Shown piece by piece: positions 54,502 to 62,542 of a DNA stretch of 64,000 nucleotides. Positions within the stretch are counted from its first letter, which is position 1, and every line of letters starts with the position of its first letter. This DNA comes from Variovorax sp. (GTDB taxonomy: Bacteria; Pseudomonadota; Gammaproteobacteria; Burkholderiales; Burkholderiaceae_C), in NCBI GenBank assembly GCA_017744285.1, contig JAGIBP010000004.1, positions 62,001 through 126,000 of the forward strand. Direction: 5' to 3'. The position numbers and the translations under genes were made by a program. Under the pieces are notes generated by a model. That model saw only the letters and a program-made list of their open reading frames with translations. It did no database searches and was not told the origin of the DNA.

Positions 54502-55410
54502 TTACTTCGGCGAACGCTTGCCGCCGCCGGAACGCCTGGCGCCTGAACCTGTCGCGGGCCGGGGCGCCTTGCGCGACGCCGCCGCGCTTCGAGCCGGGGC
54601 CGGCGCGGCGGCGTCGGGCGCCTCGATCGAATGGGAGTCCGTCTCCTGCGCGATCATGGCGGTGATGCGGGCGGCCGCATCGACGATCCAGGGCTTGAGG
54701 CGGTCGATCTCGGGGCCGTCGAGCGTCGACTCCGGAAAGGCGATGGTGATGCTCCCGAGGATCTTGTGCTCGGTGTCGAAGATCGGGGCCGCGATGCCGG
54801 CGCCGCCGGGCATCATCTCGCCGCGCGTGATGGCATAGCCCTGGCGCGCCAGGTCGGCCATGTGCGACCTGAACTCCGTCCAGTCGTCGCCCAGGCCCGC
54901 CGCGCGGATCTCGTCCATGTGGTGCAGCGCGAGGTTGCGCAGCTGGTACTGCGACAGGTGTGCGAGGATGATCTTGGCCATCGCGCCGTTGAACAGGGAC
55001 ATCGGGCGGCCGCGCTCGAACTTCGCTGGAATCGAAAGGTCGGGCCACGTGATGTCCACGCACATGATGCTGTCGCGGTAGAAGCTGGCCAGCACCATGT
55101 TGAGCTTGCGCCGCGCCCCGACCTCGCGCATGACCTTGCTGCCTGCCAGCAGCAGCGGATCGCTGCGGCGCATCAGCCGGTCGAGCTCGATGATGCGCGG
55201 CCCCAGCACATAGACGCCACCGGTCGTCGGCGCGAGCAGGCCCGCATCGCACAAGGTGCCGAGGTAGCGGTACGCCGTCGCCTTCGAGGTGCCCAGCATC
55301 TCGACGATGTCCTCGAGGTGGGCGCTGATGCGGCCTTCCTTGAAGAACTCCAAAACACTCAGACCCTTGGCAAATGTGCTGCTGGGTGATGCTGCATCAC
55401 GACTTGTCAT
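54502..55410 (-). CDS. IclR-family transcriptional regulator
   Basis: A 302-residue regulator. The winged helix is at ~residues 8-70 (TFAKGLSVLEFF and MLGTSKATAYRYLGTLCDAGLL). The effector domain spans ~85-250. The C-terminal ~45 residues are an Ala/Arg/Lys-rich basic tail, unusual for the family. ATG 55410 gives the normal N-terminus; the track start 55692 is in the promoter. It diverges from the cupin/MFS/AroQ-like operon. ATGCGAA palindromes in its promoter also occur at the ABC/DUF6351 promoter, so it may control both. Confidence 0.9.
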   Translation of the reverse strand: MTSRDAASPSSTFAKGLSVLEFFKEGRISAHLEDIVEMLGTSKATAYRYLGTLCDAGLLAPTTGGVYVLGPRIIELDRLMRRSDPLLLAGSKVMREVGARRKLNMVLASFYRDSIMCVDITWPDLSIPAKFERGRPMSLFNGAMAKIILAHLSQYQLRNLALHHMDEIRAAGLGDDWTEFRSHMADLARQGYAITRGEMMPGGAGIAAPIFDTEHKILGSITIAFPESTLDGPEIDRLKPWIVDAAARITAMIAQETDSHSIEAPDAAAPAPARSAAASRKAPRPATGSGARRSGGGKRSPK

Positions 55411-55521
55411 TCCGTCGATTTTGGCACGCACGTTCGCTTCGGCCGATGCGGGTGCCGGGTGGCACCCGTGCACGGGAGACTCTCCGCCAGGGTTTCCCCG
55501 CATCCGATTGAAAAACAAAAA

Positions 55522-55563
55522 TCGCATAAGATGCGAAAAACGATCAACCGCACAATATGCGAA
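55522..55563. promoter_or_regulatory. TCGCAT-AAG-ATGCGA palindrome and second ATGCGAA site, candidate IclR operators
   Basis: TCGCAT-N3-ATGCGA lies at 55522-55536. A second site, CGCA-N5-TGCG ending in ATGCGAA, lies at 55549-55563. Both are in the divergent promoter of the IclR gene and the cupin operon, 26 bp apart. The half-site equals that of the 24-bp palindrome at 51697-51720. Confidence 0.68.
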
Positions 55564-55622
55564 ACATGGTCGAGCGCGGCGGTTGGCCGGCGCGCCGGCT
55601 TCTCTGCAGGAGTTTGAAGAGC

Positions 55623-56015
55623 ATGAAGAGTCCGCTGGACACCGATCCCGGTTTGAGAGACCTGGCGTCGCGCTACGTCGACGTCGAGGCACTGCCCTGG
55701 AAGCCCACGCCCACGCCCGGCATCGACATGAAGGTGCTGCTGGACGTGCCCGAGACGGGGCTGATGACAGCGCTCTTCCGCTGGGCGCCCGGCACGCAGC
55801 TGCCGCTTCACGAGCACGTCGAGATCGAGCAGACCTATGTGCTGAGCGGCAGCATCGTCGACGACGAGGGCGAGGTGCGCGAAGGCAACTTCGTCTGGCG
55901 TCCGAAGGGCAACCAGCACATCGCCCGGTCGCCCGACGGCGCCCTGGTGCTGTCGATGTTCCTGCGGCCGAACATGATCCTCGAAGGCGAATACGCCGGG
56001 CGGGAACTGCGGTAG
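55623..56015 (+). CDS. Cupin-domain protein (130 aa)
   Basis: A single-domain cupin. The metal-site motif 1 is PLHEHVEIEQTYVLSG (~residues 60-75) and motif 2 is EGNFVWRPKGNQH (~85-97), like the ChrR anti-sigma or small dioxygenase cupins. ATG 55623 is preferred to the track's 55557, which lies in the operator region. It opens an operon with an MFS transporter, AroQ-like and NIPSNAP genes. It may be a small metal-dependent enzyme acting on an aromatic intermediate. Confidence 0.78.
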   Translation: MKSPLDTDPGLRDLASRYVDVEALPWKPTPTPGIDMKVLLDVPETGLMTALFRWAPGTQLPLHEHVEIEQTYVLSGSIVDDEGEVREGNFVWRPKGNQHIARSPDGALVLSMFLRPNMILEGEYAGRELR

Positions 56016-56056
56016 TCGGCCAGCCTCTCCGAACCTACAAGACGCAAAGAAAAGAA

Positions 56057-57418
56057 ATGAAAAACGACATCGAGACACGCGTGATCTCCAAGATCACGTA
56101 CCGCCTGATTCCCTTCCTGTGCCTGCTGTTCTTCGTCGCGTTCCTCGATCGGGTGAACGTCGGCTTCGCCGCGCTGCACATGAACAAGGACCTGGGGCTT
56201 TCCGCCACGGCCTTCGGCGTCGGCGCGGGCCTCTTCTTCGTGGGCTACTTCTTCTTCGAGGTGCCCAGCAACGTGCTGCTGCAGAAGTACGGCGCGCGCA
56301 TCACCTTCGGCCGCGTGATGATCCTGTGGGGCATCGTGTCCGGATGCTTCGCCTTCGTGCAGACGGAAACCCAGTTCTTCGTGCTGCGCTTCCTGCTGGG
56401 CGCCGCCGAGGCGGGCTTTCTGCCGGGGGTGATCTACTACTTCACCATCTGGCTGCCCGCGGCGCACCGCGCGCGGCTCATCGGCCTCTTCGTCATGATG
56501 ATCCCCGCCTCCACCGTGGTCGGCGCGCCGCTGTCGACGTGGATCATCCAGGCCACCGACGGCTGGTTCGGCCACGCCGGATGGCAGTGGATGTTCGTGC
56601 TCGAAGCCGTGCCGGCCGTGGTCCTCGGCGTCCTGGTGTTCTACGTGCTGCCCAACCGGCCGCGCGAGGTCAAGTGGCTGAGCGCCGAGGAGAAGGCCTG
56701 GCTCGAAGGCGCGATCAGCCGCGAGCACTCGGTGAAGGCGCAGCACCTGCCGACGGGCTGGGCCAAGGCGCTGCTCAACCGGCGCACCGGCAAGATCCTC
56801 GTCGTGTACTCCAGCATCGTGTTCGCGATCTATGCCGTGGGCTTCTGGATCCCGCAGATCGTCAAGGGCTTCGGCATGACGGTGATGCAGACGGGCCTGG
56901 TGACCGCGATTCCCTACCTGCTCGCGTGCATCTGCATGGTGCTGTGGGCGCGGCATTCCGATCGCACGCGCGAACGGGTGTGGCACGTGGCGCTGCCGAG
57001 CTGGTTCGGCGCCATCTCGTTCGTGGTGGCGTACCTGAACCTCGACAATCCGACGATTGCCATGATCGCGCTGAGCGGCTGCATGATCGGTATCTTCTGC
57101 GCACTGCCTCCCTACTGGACCTATCCCACGCTGTTCTTCTCCGGCCCGGCCGCGGCCGTCGGCATCGCGGCCGTGAACTCGATCGGGAACCTGGCCGGCT
57201 ACGTGGGCCCCTCGGCGGTCGGCTGGCTCAAGGACCTCACCGGGCATTTCGGACACGGGCTGCTCCTGACGGGGGCCGTGCTCACGGTCGGCGGCATCGC
57301 CGCCATGGCCCTGCGCAGGGACTTCAGGCTCGAGCAGCTGGCCACCGGCGCCGCGTCGCCGGAGCCGGTGGGTGCCCGCCATGATCTGGGCGCCCCGCGA
57401 CGCGCCGAAACTGTCTGA
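56057..57418 (+). CDS. MFS transporter, anion:cation symporter (phthalate/tartrate permease) type
   Basis: A 453-residue twelve-helix importer. The loop-2 region FLDRVNVGFAALHMNKDLGLS and the segment FFEVPSNVLLQKYGAR are hallmarks of the ACS family that takes up phthalate, tartrate, 4-hydroxyphenylacetate and similar acids. RFLLGAAEAGFLPGVIYYFTIW confirms it. ATG 56057 follows AAAGAAA; the AroQ-like gene begins 8 bp after the stop. The substrate is probably an aromatic or hydroxy acid. Confidence 0.9.
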   Translation: MKNDIETRVISKITYRLIPFLCLLFFVAFLDRVNVGFAALHMNKDLGLSATAFGVGAGLFFVGYFFFEVPSNVLLQKYGARITFGRVMILWGIVSGCFAFVQTETQFFVLRFLLGAAEAGFLPGVIYYFTIWLPAAHRARLIGLFVMMIPASTVVGAPLSTWIIQATDGWFGHAGWQWMFVLEAVPAVVLGVLVFYVLPNRPREVKWLSAEEKAWLEGAISREHSVKAQHLPTGWAKALLNRRTGKILVVYSSIVFAIYAVGFWIPQIVKGFGMTVMQTGLVTAIPYLLACICMVLWARHSDRTRERVWHVALPSWFGAISFVVAYLNLDNPTIAMIALSGCMIGIFCALPPYWTYPTLFFSGPAAAVGIAAVNSIGNLAGYVGPSAVGWLKDLTGHFGHGLLLTGAVLTVGGIAAMALRRDFRLEQLATGAASPEPVGARHDLGAPRRAETV

Positions 57419-57426
57419 CCCGAACC

Positions 57427-57915
57427 ATGAACACACCCGCCACCGCCACCCGGGCCGCCCCGCGGATCCTGCTGATCCAGGGCCCCAACCTGAACTACCT
57501 CGGCAAGCGCCAGCCCGAGCTGTACGGGACGACCACGGCCGCCGAACTCGACGCCATGGTGCACGCGCATGCCGCGCGCCACGGCTATGTCCTGTCCACC
57601 TTCCAGACCAACACCGAGGGTGTTGCGCTCGATCGCATCTACGAAGAGATGGAGCGGGGCCTGGACGGCCTGATCATGAACCCGGGCGCCTGGTCCTTCG
57701 AAGGATCGGCCATGCGCTTTTGCCTCATGAGCATCGACCGTCCATATGTCGAGGTCCACATCCGCAACCAATACCAGATGAAGCACGTGTCGACGCTTGC
57801 CGACCTCGCGGTCGGTGCCGTGCAGGGCTTCGGCGTGCATTCCTACCTGCTGGGGCTGGACGCGCTGCTGCACCATCTGCAATCGTCCACCCATCCCCTC
57901 TGCAAAACCCCATGA
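57427..57915 (+). CDS. Type II 3-dehydroquinate dehydratase-like protein with altered active site
   Basis: A 162-residue protein with the AroQ flavodoxin-like fold. IQGPNLNYLGKRQPELYG keeps the catalytic Arg28 and Tyr33. NPGA (85-88) is kept, but the next block, normally YTHTSVALRDA, reads WSFEGSAMRFC, so the usual substrate-binding His is Phe91. EVHIRN keeps His111 but replaces the Ser, and the later Arg-containing lid end is changed. The standard dehydratase reaction is therefore doubtful. It may act on another cyclic acid imported by the neighbouring MFS protein. Its stop overlaps the NIPSNAP start (ATGA). Confidence 0.82.
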   Translation: MNTPATATRAAPRILLIQGPNLNYLGKRQPELYGTTTAAELDAMVHAHAARHGYVLSTFQTNTEGVALDRIYEEMERGLDGLIMNPGAWSFEGSAMRFCLMSIDRPYVEVHIRNQYQMKHVSTLADLAVGAVQGFGVHSYLLGLDALLHHLQSSTHPLCKTP

Positions 57916-58271
57916 TTGTCGAAGAACGCATCTACGTCCTGCACACCGAAGTCAAGCTCAAGGAGTACCTGCACATCTACGAGACCGAGGGGCTGCCGGT
58001 CCAGCTCGAGATCCTGCAGGGCTTGATGGGCTACTTCGTGACCGAGTTCGGCACCCAGAACCAGCTGGTCCATCTGTGGGCCTACCAGGACCTCGAAGAC
58101 CGCCGCCGGCGCCGAGCGCTGCTGCACGAGAACGCGCGCTGGCTCGGCTGCCTCGAAAAGATCCGGCCGATGATCATGACGATGGAGAACCGGCTGATGT
58201 ATCCGACCTCGTTCTCGCCCTTGCCCGCGGCGATGTTCCCCGCCCTCGGACCGGTGGCGGGCAGCCTCTAG
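57912..58271 (+). CDS. NIPSNAP-family protein (119 aa)
   Basis: A 119-residue ferredoxin-like alpha+beta-barrel protein. EERIYVLHTEVKLKEYLHIYETEGLPVQ, GYFVTEFGTQNQLVHLWAYQDLEDRRRRRALL and the closing KIRPMIMTMENRLMYP follow the NIPSNAP pattern. Such small proteins often accompany catabolic operons and may act as enzymes on aromatic or organic acids. It is translationally coupled to the AroQ-like gene. Its stop shares a CTAG with the stop of the convergent gene. Confidence 0.85.
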   Translation: MIVEERIYVLHTEVKLKEYLHIYETEGLPVQLEILQGLMGYFVTEFGTQNQLVHLWAYQDLEDRRRRRALLHENARWLGCLEKIRPMIMTMENRLMYPTSFSPLPAAMFPALGPVAGSL

Positions 58272-59653
58272 ACGTCGCCTCCGTGCCCGAGCGCGCGGAG
58301 CGTGGCCGAGAGATCGCCCGTGTGCAGCATCGCCTCGCGTGCGCGGCACGCGATGTCGAACTGGCGCAGCACCCCGCCCAGGCGGCTTTCCGAGACGAGC
58401 GATTGCCACACGGGATCGAGTGCCGTGCCGGCCGGCGATGAGCCCGCGGCCAGCGCGCGCGCGAAAGCGAGGCTGGCCGGCTCCGCGAACAGCATGCCCT
58501 TCGCGGCCGCGGAGAGCACCGAAGGCCGCGATTCCCGCGCCGCCGAGCAGAGATAGATGACCTGTTCCGGCAGGTGGTCGCCACGAGGCTGCAGGGCGCG
58601 CAGCGACGCGCCCCCGAGCAGGATCGGCCCATCGATCGAAGCGAAGGCATAGGCGGTGTCCGCCTCGGCCTGCGCCAGCCTGGTCAGGCCGCGAAGCAGG
58701 CGAGGCATGTCCGACGTGACCGCGGCGGGCGCGGCCTTGACCTCGGCCAACAGCACCACATCGCCCGCGCCGGGGGCGGTGCAGCGCACCACGGCTGCAT
58801 CCCACTCTTCCTTGGAGCCGTCGCCCCCGCCGCTCAGGCGCCGCGGCGTGCGAAGGCTGCGCAACACGCGATAGGTGGGGGACGCGGCATCGCCCGTGCG
58901 ATGGAGGAAGGCCGCCAGTTCGGCCAGTGCGCTCGCGGCGACCTGCTCCGCGAGGAGGCCTTCGCGCGCCGAAGCCCGGCCCTGAGCCTGGGCCGCATCG
59001 CTGCCGGCGGCCGGGGTGGTGCGGGCCCGCAGCGCGCGATAGCGCAGCACCGGCGGCGTGGCCGTCATCGCTTCGCCGTCGGAGAGCCGCTTGAGTGCTG
59101 CACTCGCGCCGATCTCGCGAACTTGCGCACGAAGCGGCGCGCCGGCCTCGAGGAGCGCGGCCGAAAGGGCAGCGGCCTCCGAGGCGAGGGCGTGCCATTC
59201 GCCGGCCGCTGCGCGCGCGTAAAGGCTCGCCAGTGCCCGGCGCGTCGCGTCTTTCGGCAGGCGCCTGAGCTTGCCCGGATGCGCGAGCGCATCGACCGCG
59301 GCCCGCACCGCGCGCGCATCGCTCGCGGCCTGCGCCTCGAGCCGAACCCACTCGCGGACCTGGGCGTCGCCCGACTTCAGCACCTGCGCCTGGAAGGCCG
59401 GATCCCCCTCGTCGGGCGCCATCGCGCGGCGGATCAGCACGGCGAGCGCGTCGGTGAAGGTGTCTCGCCAAACGTCGTTCAGCGGTTCCTGCCCGGCGAG
59501 AGCGAGGCGCGCGGACTCCATGGCGAACGCGAGCGCGGTCTCGCTGCCCGCGGCGACGGCCGCATCGAGCGTCGCTGGCAAGGGCGCGAGGCGGTAGCGC
59601 CGCCGCACGGTGCGCAGCAGGTCCGGCAGATCAGGGAGAGGCGTCGGGCTCAC
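58268..59653 (-). CDS. Unknown protein (461 aa) with possible PD-(D/E)XK nuclease-like motif
   Basis: I do not recognise the family. The first ~290 residues are Ala-rich and helical (ALAFAMESARLALAG, SALAELAAFLH). Around residues 290-345, EEWDAAVVRC followed by GDVVLLAEVKAAP has the spacing of a PD-(D/E)XK core (D ... ExK), which would suggest a nuclease or restriction-like fold. No signal peptide or helicase is nearby. It is convergent with the NIPSNAP gene and followed on its strand by nothing related. The motif reading is inference. Confidence 0.6.
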   Translation of the reverse strand: MSPTPLPDLPDLLRTVRRRYRLAPLPATLDAAVAAGSETALAFAMESARLALAGQEPLNDVWRDTFTDALAVLIRRAMAPDEGDPAFQAQVLKSGDAQVREWVRLEAQAASDARAVRAAVDALAHPGKLRRLPKDATRRALASLYARAAAGEWHALASEAAALSAALLEAGAPLRAQVREIGASAALKRLSDGEAMTATPPVLRYRALRARTTPAAGSDAAQAQGRASAREGLLAEQVAASALAELAAFLHRTGDAASPTYRVLRSLRTPRRLSGGGDGSKEEWDAAVVRCTAPGAGDVVLLAEVKAAPAAVTSDMPRLLRGLTRLAQAEADTAYAFASIDGPILLGGASLRALQPRGDHLPEQVIYLCSAARESRPSVLSAAAKGMLFAEPASLAFARALAAGSSPAGTALDPVWQSLVSESRLGGVLRQFDIACRAREAMLHTGDLSATLRALGHGGDV

Positions 59654-59669
59654 GGTGGCGCAGGTTCTG

Positions 59670-60434
59670 CTAACCCGCCGCGGCGCGCAATCGCGAGGCG
59701 GCCAGCCGGAGCGTGGGAAGGAACTGGGCCACGGCGCTGTCGCTTGTGAATTCGCCCACGGTCAGACTCACGTTGATCGCGGCGATCGTCTCGCCTTCCT
59801 GGTCCCGGACCGGAACCGCCAGGCCGCAGATCGATTCGTCCAGCTCGCCGTCGATCCATGCATACCCTTGCTCGCGGGCCTTGAGGATCTCGCCTTTCAG
59901 CCGCGCGCGATCCACGATCGTGGCGCTCGTGAGCCGCTTGAGCGTCGCATGCTGCAGATAGTGCTCGAGATCCTCGTCGGGCAGTCCGGCGAGCAGCACC
60001 CGCCCCATCGACACGGCGTGCGCGGGCAGCCGGCTTCCAAGCGAGGGGCTCATCAGAAGAATGCGCTTGGCGTGCTGCCGCTGCACGTAGACGATCTCTT
60101 CGCCGTCGAGCACGGACAACGCGCACGACTGCTTCACGCGGGCCGAGAGCTCCTCGAGCGTCGGCTGCGCATCGCGCCAGTACGGCAGCGACGACAGGTA
60201 GGACAGCCCGAGCCGCAGCACGCGAGGCGTCAGCCAGTAGTGCTTGCCGTCGCTTCGCACGAATCCGAGGTCGATCAGGGTCAGCAGGAACCGCCGCACG
60301 GCCGTGCGCGGCAGCTCGACCGCTTCGGCGATTTCCGCCAGGGTCTGGCGCGAGGCGCTCTGCCCCATCGCTTCGATCACTTGCAGCCCTCGCGCGAACG
60401 CGCGAACGAACGACTCGCTTTCAGGTGTGGCCAC
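59670..60434 (-). CDS. IclR-family regulator, PcaR/PobR/CatR subtype
   Basis: A 254-residue IclR protein if started at GTG 60434, which has AAGGA about 9 bp upstream; the track start at 60506 is ATG but lies in the operator region. The helix-turn-helix (TLAEIAEAVELPRTAVRRFLLTL) and the effector-domain motifs CALSVLDGEEIVYVQR and GLAVPVRDQEGETIAAINVSL place it with regulators of aromatic-acid (beta-ketoadipate) catabolism. It diverges from the MaoC/Bug/CoA-transferase operon and probably controls it. Confidence 0.9.
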   Translation of the reverse strand: MATPESESFVRAFARGLQVIEAMGQSASRQTLAEIAEAVELPRTAVRRFLLTLIDLGFVRSDGKHYWLTPRVLRLGLSYLSSLPYWRDAQPTLEELSARVKQSCALSVLDGEEIVYVQRQHAKRILLMSPSLGSRLPAHAVSMGRVLLAGLPDEDLEHYLQHATLKRLTSATIVDRARLKGEILKAREQGYAWIDGELDESICGLAVPVRDQEGETIAAINVSLTVGEFTSDSAVAQFLPTLRLAASRLRAAAG

Positions 60435-60492
60435 GGGCGAATTCCTTCCAAGTCTTGACAGTGGACATCGAGCTTTCAATAATGATCGTGTG

Positions 60493-60535
60493 GCGGACAT
60501 ATTCATCCGCTAGGCGGTCATTCTACACGATGACC
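60493..60535. promoter_or_regulatory. Two inverted repeats (GCGGA-N8-TCCGC and GGTCAT-N8-ATGACC) in the IclR/MaoC promoter
   Basis: GCGGA-N8-TCCGC spans 60493-60510 and GGTCAT-N8-ATGACC spans 60516-60535. Their centres are 24 bp apart, a little over two helical turns. Both lie between the divergent starts at 60434 and 60563. Two equal-spaced sites fit a dimer-of-dimers IclR regulator. Confidence 0.6.
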
Positions 60536-60562
60536 ATCCGATTTGGCAATTGAGTGAATTCC

Positions 60563-61036
60563 ATGACAGAGACCACATTCGAGACCGACTTCTGGAAGGA
60601 TGCGGAGCTTCGCAAGACCTGGGACCAGATCGTCCCCGGCGAGCCGCGCAAGACCCTCCCTTACACCCTCACGCTGGAGGCGATTCAAAAGTATTGCCGC
60701 GTGGTGGGCGATCTGCATCCGCTGTACTTCGACGAGGAGTTCGCGCGCAAGAGCGTCTATGGCGGGCTGATCGCGCCGCCGGCCATCCACATCCTGCTGA
60801 TGTTTGCCTGCACGCCCACCGACGACTGGATGCGCACGCCGGGCACGGTCAACGCGGGCCAGTCCTGGAGCTACAACATTCCCGCGCGTCCGGGCGACAC
60901 GATCCGGCTCGAAGCGCGCGCGCTCGACAAGTTCATCAAGAAGGACCGCCTCTTCGTGGTGCACGACAACGTCTTCTTCAACCAGAACGGCCAGGTGATC
61001 TGTTCCGGCCGCGGCTGGACCATCCGCCCCCTGTAA
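60563..61036 (+). CDS. MaoC/FAS1-like hydratase domain protein
   Basis: A 157-residue hot-dog-fold protein of the MaoC N-terminal (FAS1_DH) type. The region LTLEAIQKYCRVVGDLHPLYFDEEFARKSVYGGLIAPPAIH matches the helix-and-loop core. A second small MaoC gene starts 8 bp after the stop. The pair may form a heteromeric (R)-specific enoyl-CoA hydratase or a mesaconyl-type hydratase. ATG 60563 is used rather than GTG 60554. Confidence 0.85.
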   Translation: MTETTFETDFWKDAELRKTWDQIVPGEPRKTLPYTLTLEAIQKYCRVVGDLHPLYFDEEFARKSVYGGLIAPPAIHILLMFACTPTDDWMRTPGTVNAGQSWSYNIPARPGDTIRLEARALDKFIKKDRLFVVHDNVFFNQNGQVICSGRGWTIRPL

Positions 61037-61044
61037 GGAACGCC

Positions 61045-61485
61045 ATGACTCACGCATTCGACAGCCTCAAACCCGGCGTCCAGATCCAGGGCACGCCTTT
61101 CTCTCCCACCCGCGAGACCATCCGCGCCTTCTGCGAAGCCTCGCTCGACTTCAATCCGCTGCACCTCGACGACGACTACATGAAGGGCAGCTTCGGCAAG
61201 ACACAGTTCGGCGGGATCATCATGCACGGCATGAACAACTTCGGCGTGATCACGAAGATGCTCACCGACTGGCTCTACGAGGCCGGCGGCGTGCAGCGGC
61301 GGCTCGAGACGCGATGGAAGGCGCCGGTGAAACCGGGCGACACCATCACGCCGAGCGCGACGATCAACGAGGTCCGCAAGACCGACAAGAGCCGCTGGGC
61401 CACGCTCGACGTGAAGGTGCTCAACCAGCGCGGCGAGACCGTGGCGGTGGGCGAGGCGATGGTGGAGTTCCCCGCCAGCGCCTGA
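61045..61485 (+). CDS. MaoC-like dehydratase/hydratase
   Basis: A 146-residue hot-dog-fold enzyme. The (R)-hydratase motif is visible in AFCEASLDFNPLHLDDDYMKGSFGKTQFGGIIMHGM, with the Asp (DFNPLH) and His (MHGM) positions expected for catalysis. It hydrates an enoyl-CoA or dehydrates a hydroxyacyl-CoA. With the preceding domain protein it probably forms a two-subunit hydratase that acts after CoA activation by the downstream CoA-transferase. Confidence 0.88.
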   Translation: MTHAFDSLKPGVQIQGTPFSPTRETIRAFCEASLDFNPLHLDDDYMKGSFGKTQFGGIIMHGMNNFGVITKMLTDWLYEAGGVQRRLETRWKAPVKPGDTITPSATINEVRKTDKSRWATLDVKVLNQRGETVAVGEAMVEFPASA

Positions 61486-61537
61486 GGCCGGCGAGCCGCC
61501 TCTTTCAAGCGACCCCGGACAACATCAAGGAGATATC

Positions 61538-62530
61538 GTGAGCATCGGCGTCCTCAAGACGTTGGTGCGTGCGGCCTGCACGGTGGCGATCGCCGCCGTG
61601 TCCGCCGTCGCACCACTGGCTGCCAGCGCGCAGTCCTTTCCCACCCAACCCGTGAAGCTCGTCGTGCCCTTTCCGCCCGGCGGGACGACCGACATCTTCG
61701 CTCGCCTCCTGGCGACCGAGCTGTCGCAGACATGGGGCCAACCCGTCGTGGTGGACAACCGCGCGGGCGCCAGCGGCACCATCTTCTCGGAGCAGCTGGC
61801 GCGCATGCCGCCCGACGGCCACACGCTGATGCTCACGGCCACGCACCACGTCATCAACCCCGGCCTCTACAAGAACCTGCGCTACAACACCCGCACCGAC
61901 TTCACGCCGATCGCGCTGGTCGCTTCGGTGCCGAACGTGCTGGTGGTGAATCCCAAGTTTCCGGCGAAGAGCGTGGCCGAGCTCGTCGCCTACGCCAAGG
62001 CGCACCCCGGCCAGGTGAGCTTCGGCTCCGCGGGCACCGGCGGCGCGAACCATCTTTCGGGCGAGCTGTTCAAGGCCATGGCCGGCATCGACATGGTTCA
62101 TATCCCCTACAAGGGCGCCGCCCCGGCCCTCAACGACCTGCTCGGAGGACAGATTCCCGTCATGTTCGATTCGGTGCCGGGCGTGCTCCAGCACATCGAG
62201 GCCGGCCGCCTGCGCGCGCTCGGCGTCACCTCGCGCGAGCGCTCGCCGGCCTTGCCGGGTGTCCCCACGATCGACGAGGCCGGGCTCAAGGGCTTCGAGG
62301 CGACGGCCTGGTTCGGGCTCTACGCCCCGGGCGGGATGAAGCCGGAGCTGAGCAAGAAGCTGTCGGCGGACGTGGTGCAGGCGCTCCGATCGGACCAGCT
62401 GCGCCGCCAGTTCGCGCAGCAGGGCGCCGAGCCGGGCGCGCTGACGCAGCCGCAGTTCGCCGCCTTCGTCGATGCCGAGATCACGAAGTGGTCGAAGGTG
62501 ATCAATGACGCGCACATCAAGATCGACTGA
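61538..62530 (+). CDS. Bug/TctC-family periplasmic solute-binding protein
   Basis: A 330-residue exported binding protein started by GTG with AAGGAG about 6 bp upstream. The signal peptide ends at PLAASAQSFP. The family loops VVPFPPGGTTDIFAR, VVDNRAGASGTIFS and IPYKGAAPALNDLL are intact. It lies inside an acyl-CoA catabolic operon, so it likely captures the carboxylic acid that the next gene's product activates. No TctA/TctB partner is present in the window. Confidence 0.92.
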   Translation: MSIGVLKTLVRAACTVAIAAVSAVAPLAASAQSFPTQPVKLVVPFPPGGTTDIFARLLATELSQTWGQPVVVDNRAGASGTIFSEQLARMPPDGHTLMLTATHHVINPGLYKNLRYNTRTDFTPIALVASVPNVLVVNPKFPAKSVAELVAYAKAHPGQVSFGSAGTGGANHLSGELFKAMAGIDMVHIPYKGAAPALNDLLGGQIPVMFDSVPGVLQHIEAGRLRALGVTSRERSPALPGVPTIDEAGLKGFEATAWFGLYAPGGMKPELSKKLSADVVQALRSDQLRRQFAQQGAEPGALTQPQFAAFVDAEITKWSKVINDAHIKID

Positions 62531-62542
62531 GGAGCGCGGCGC

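Noticed and set aside
11140-62530. Tripartite tricarboxylate transporter (TctABC) systems
   Set aside because: Three TctC-like Bug proteins are present, but no TctA or TctB membrane genes occur in the window, so no complete transporter is claimed.
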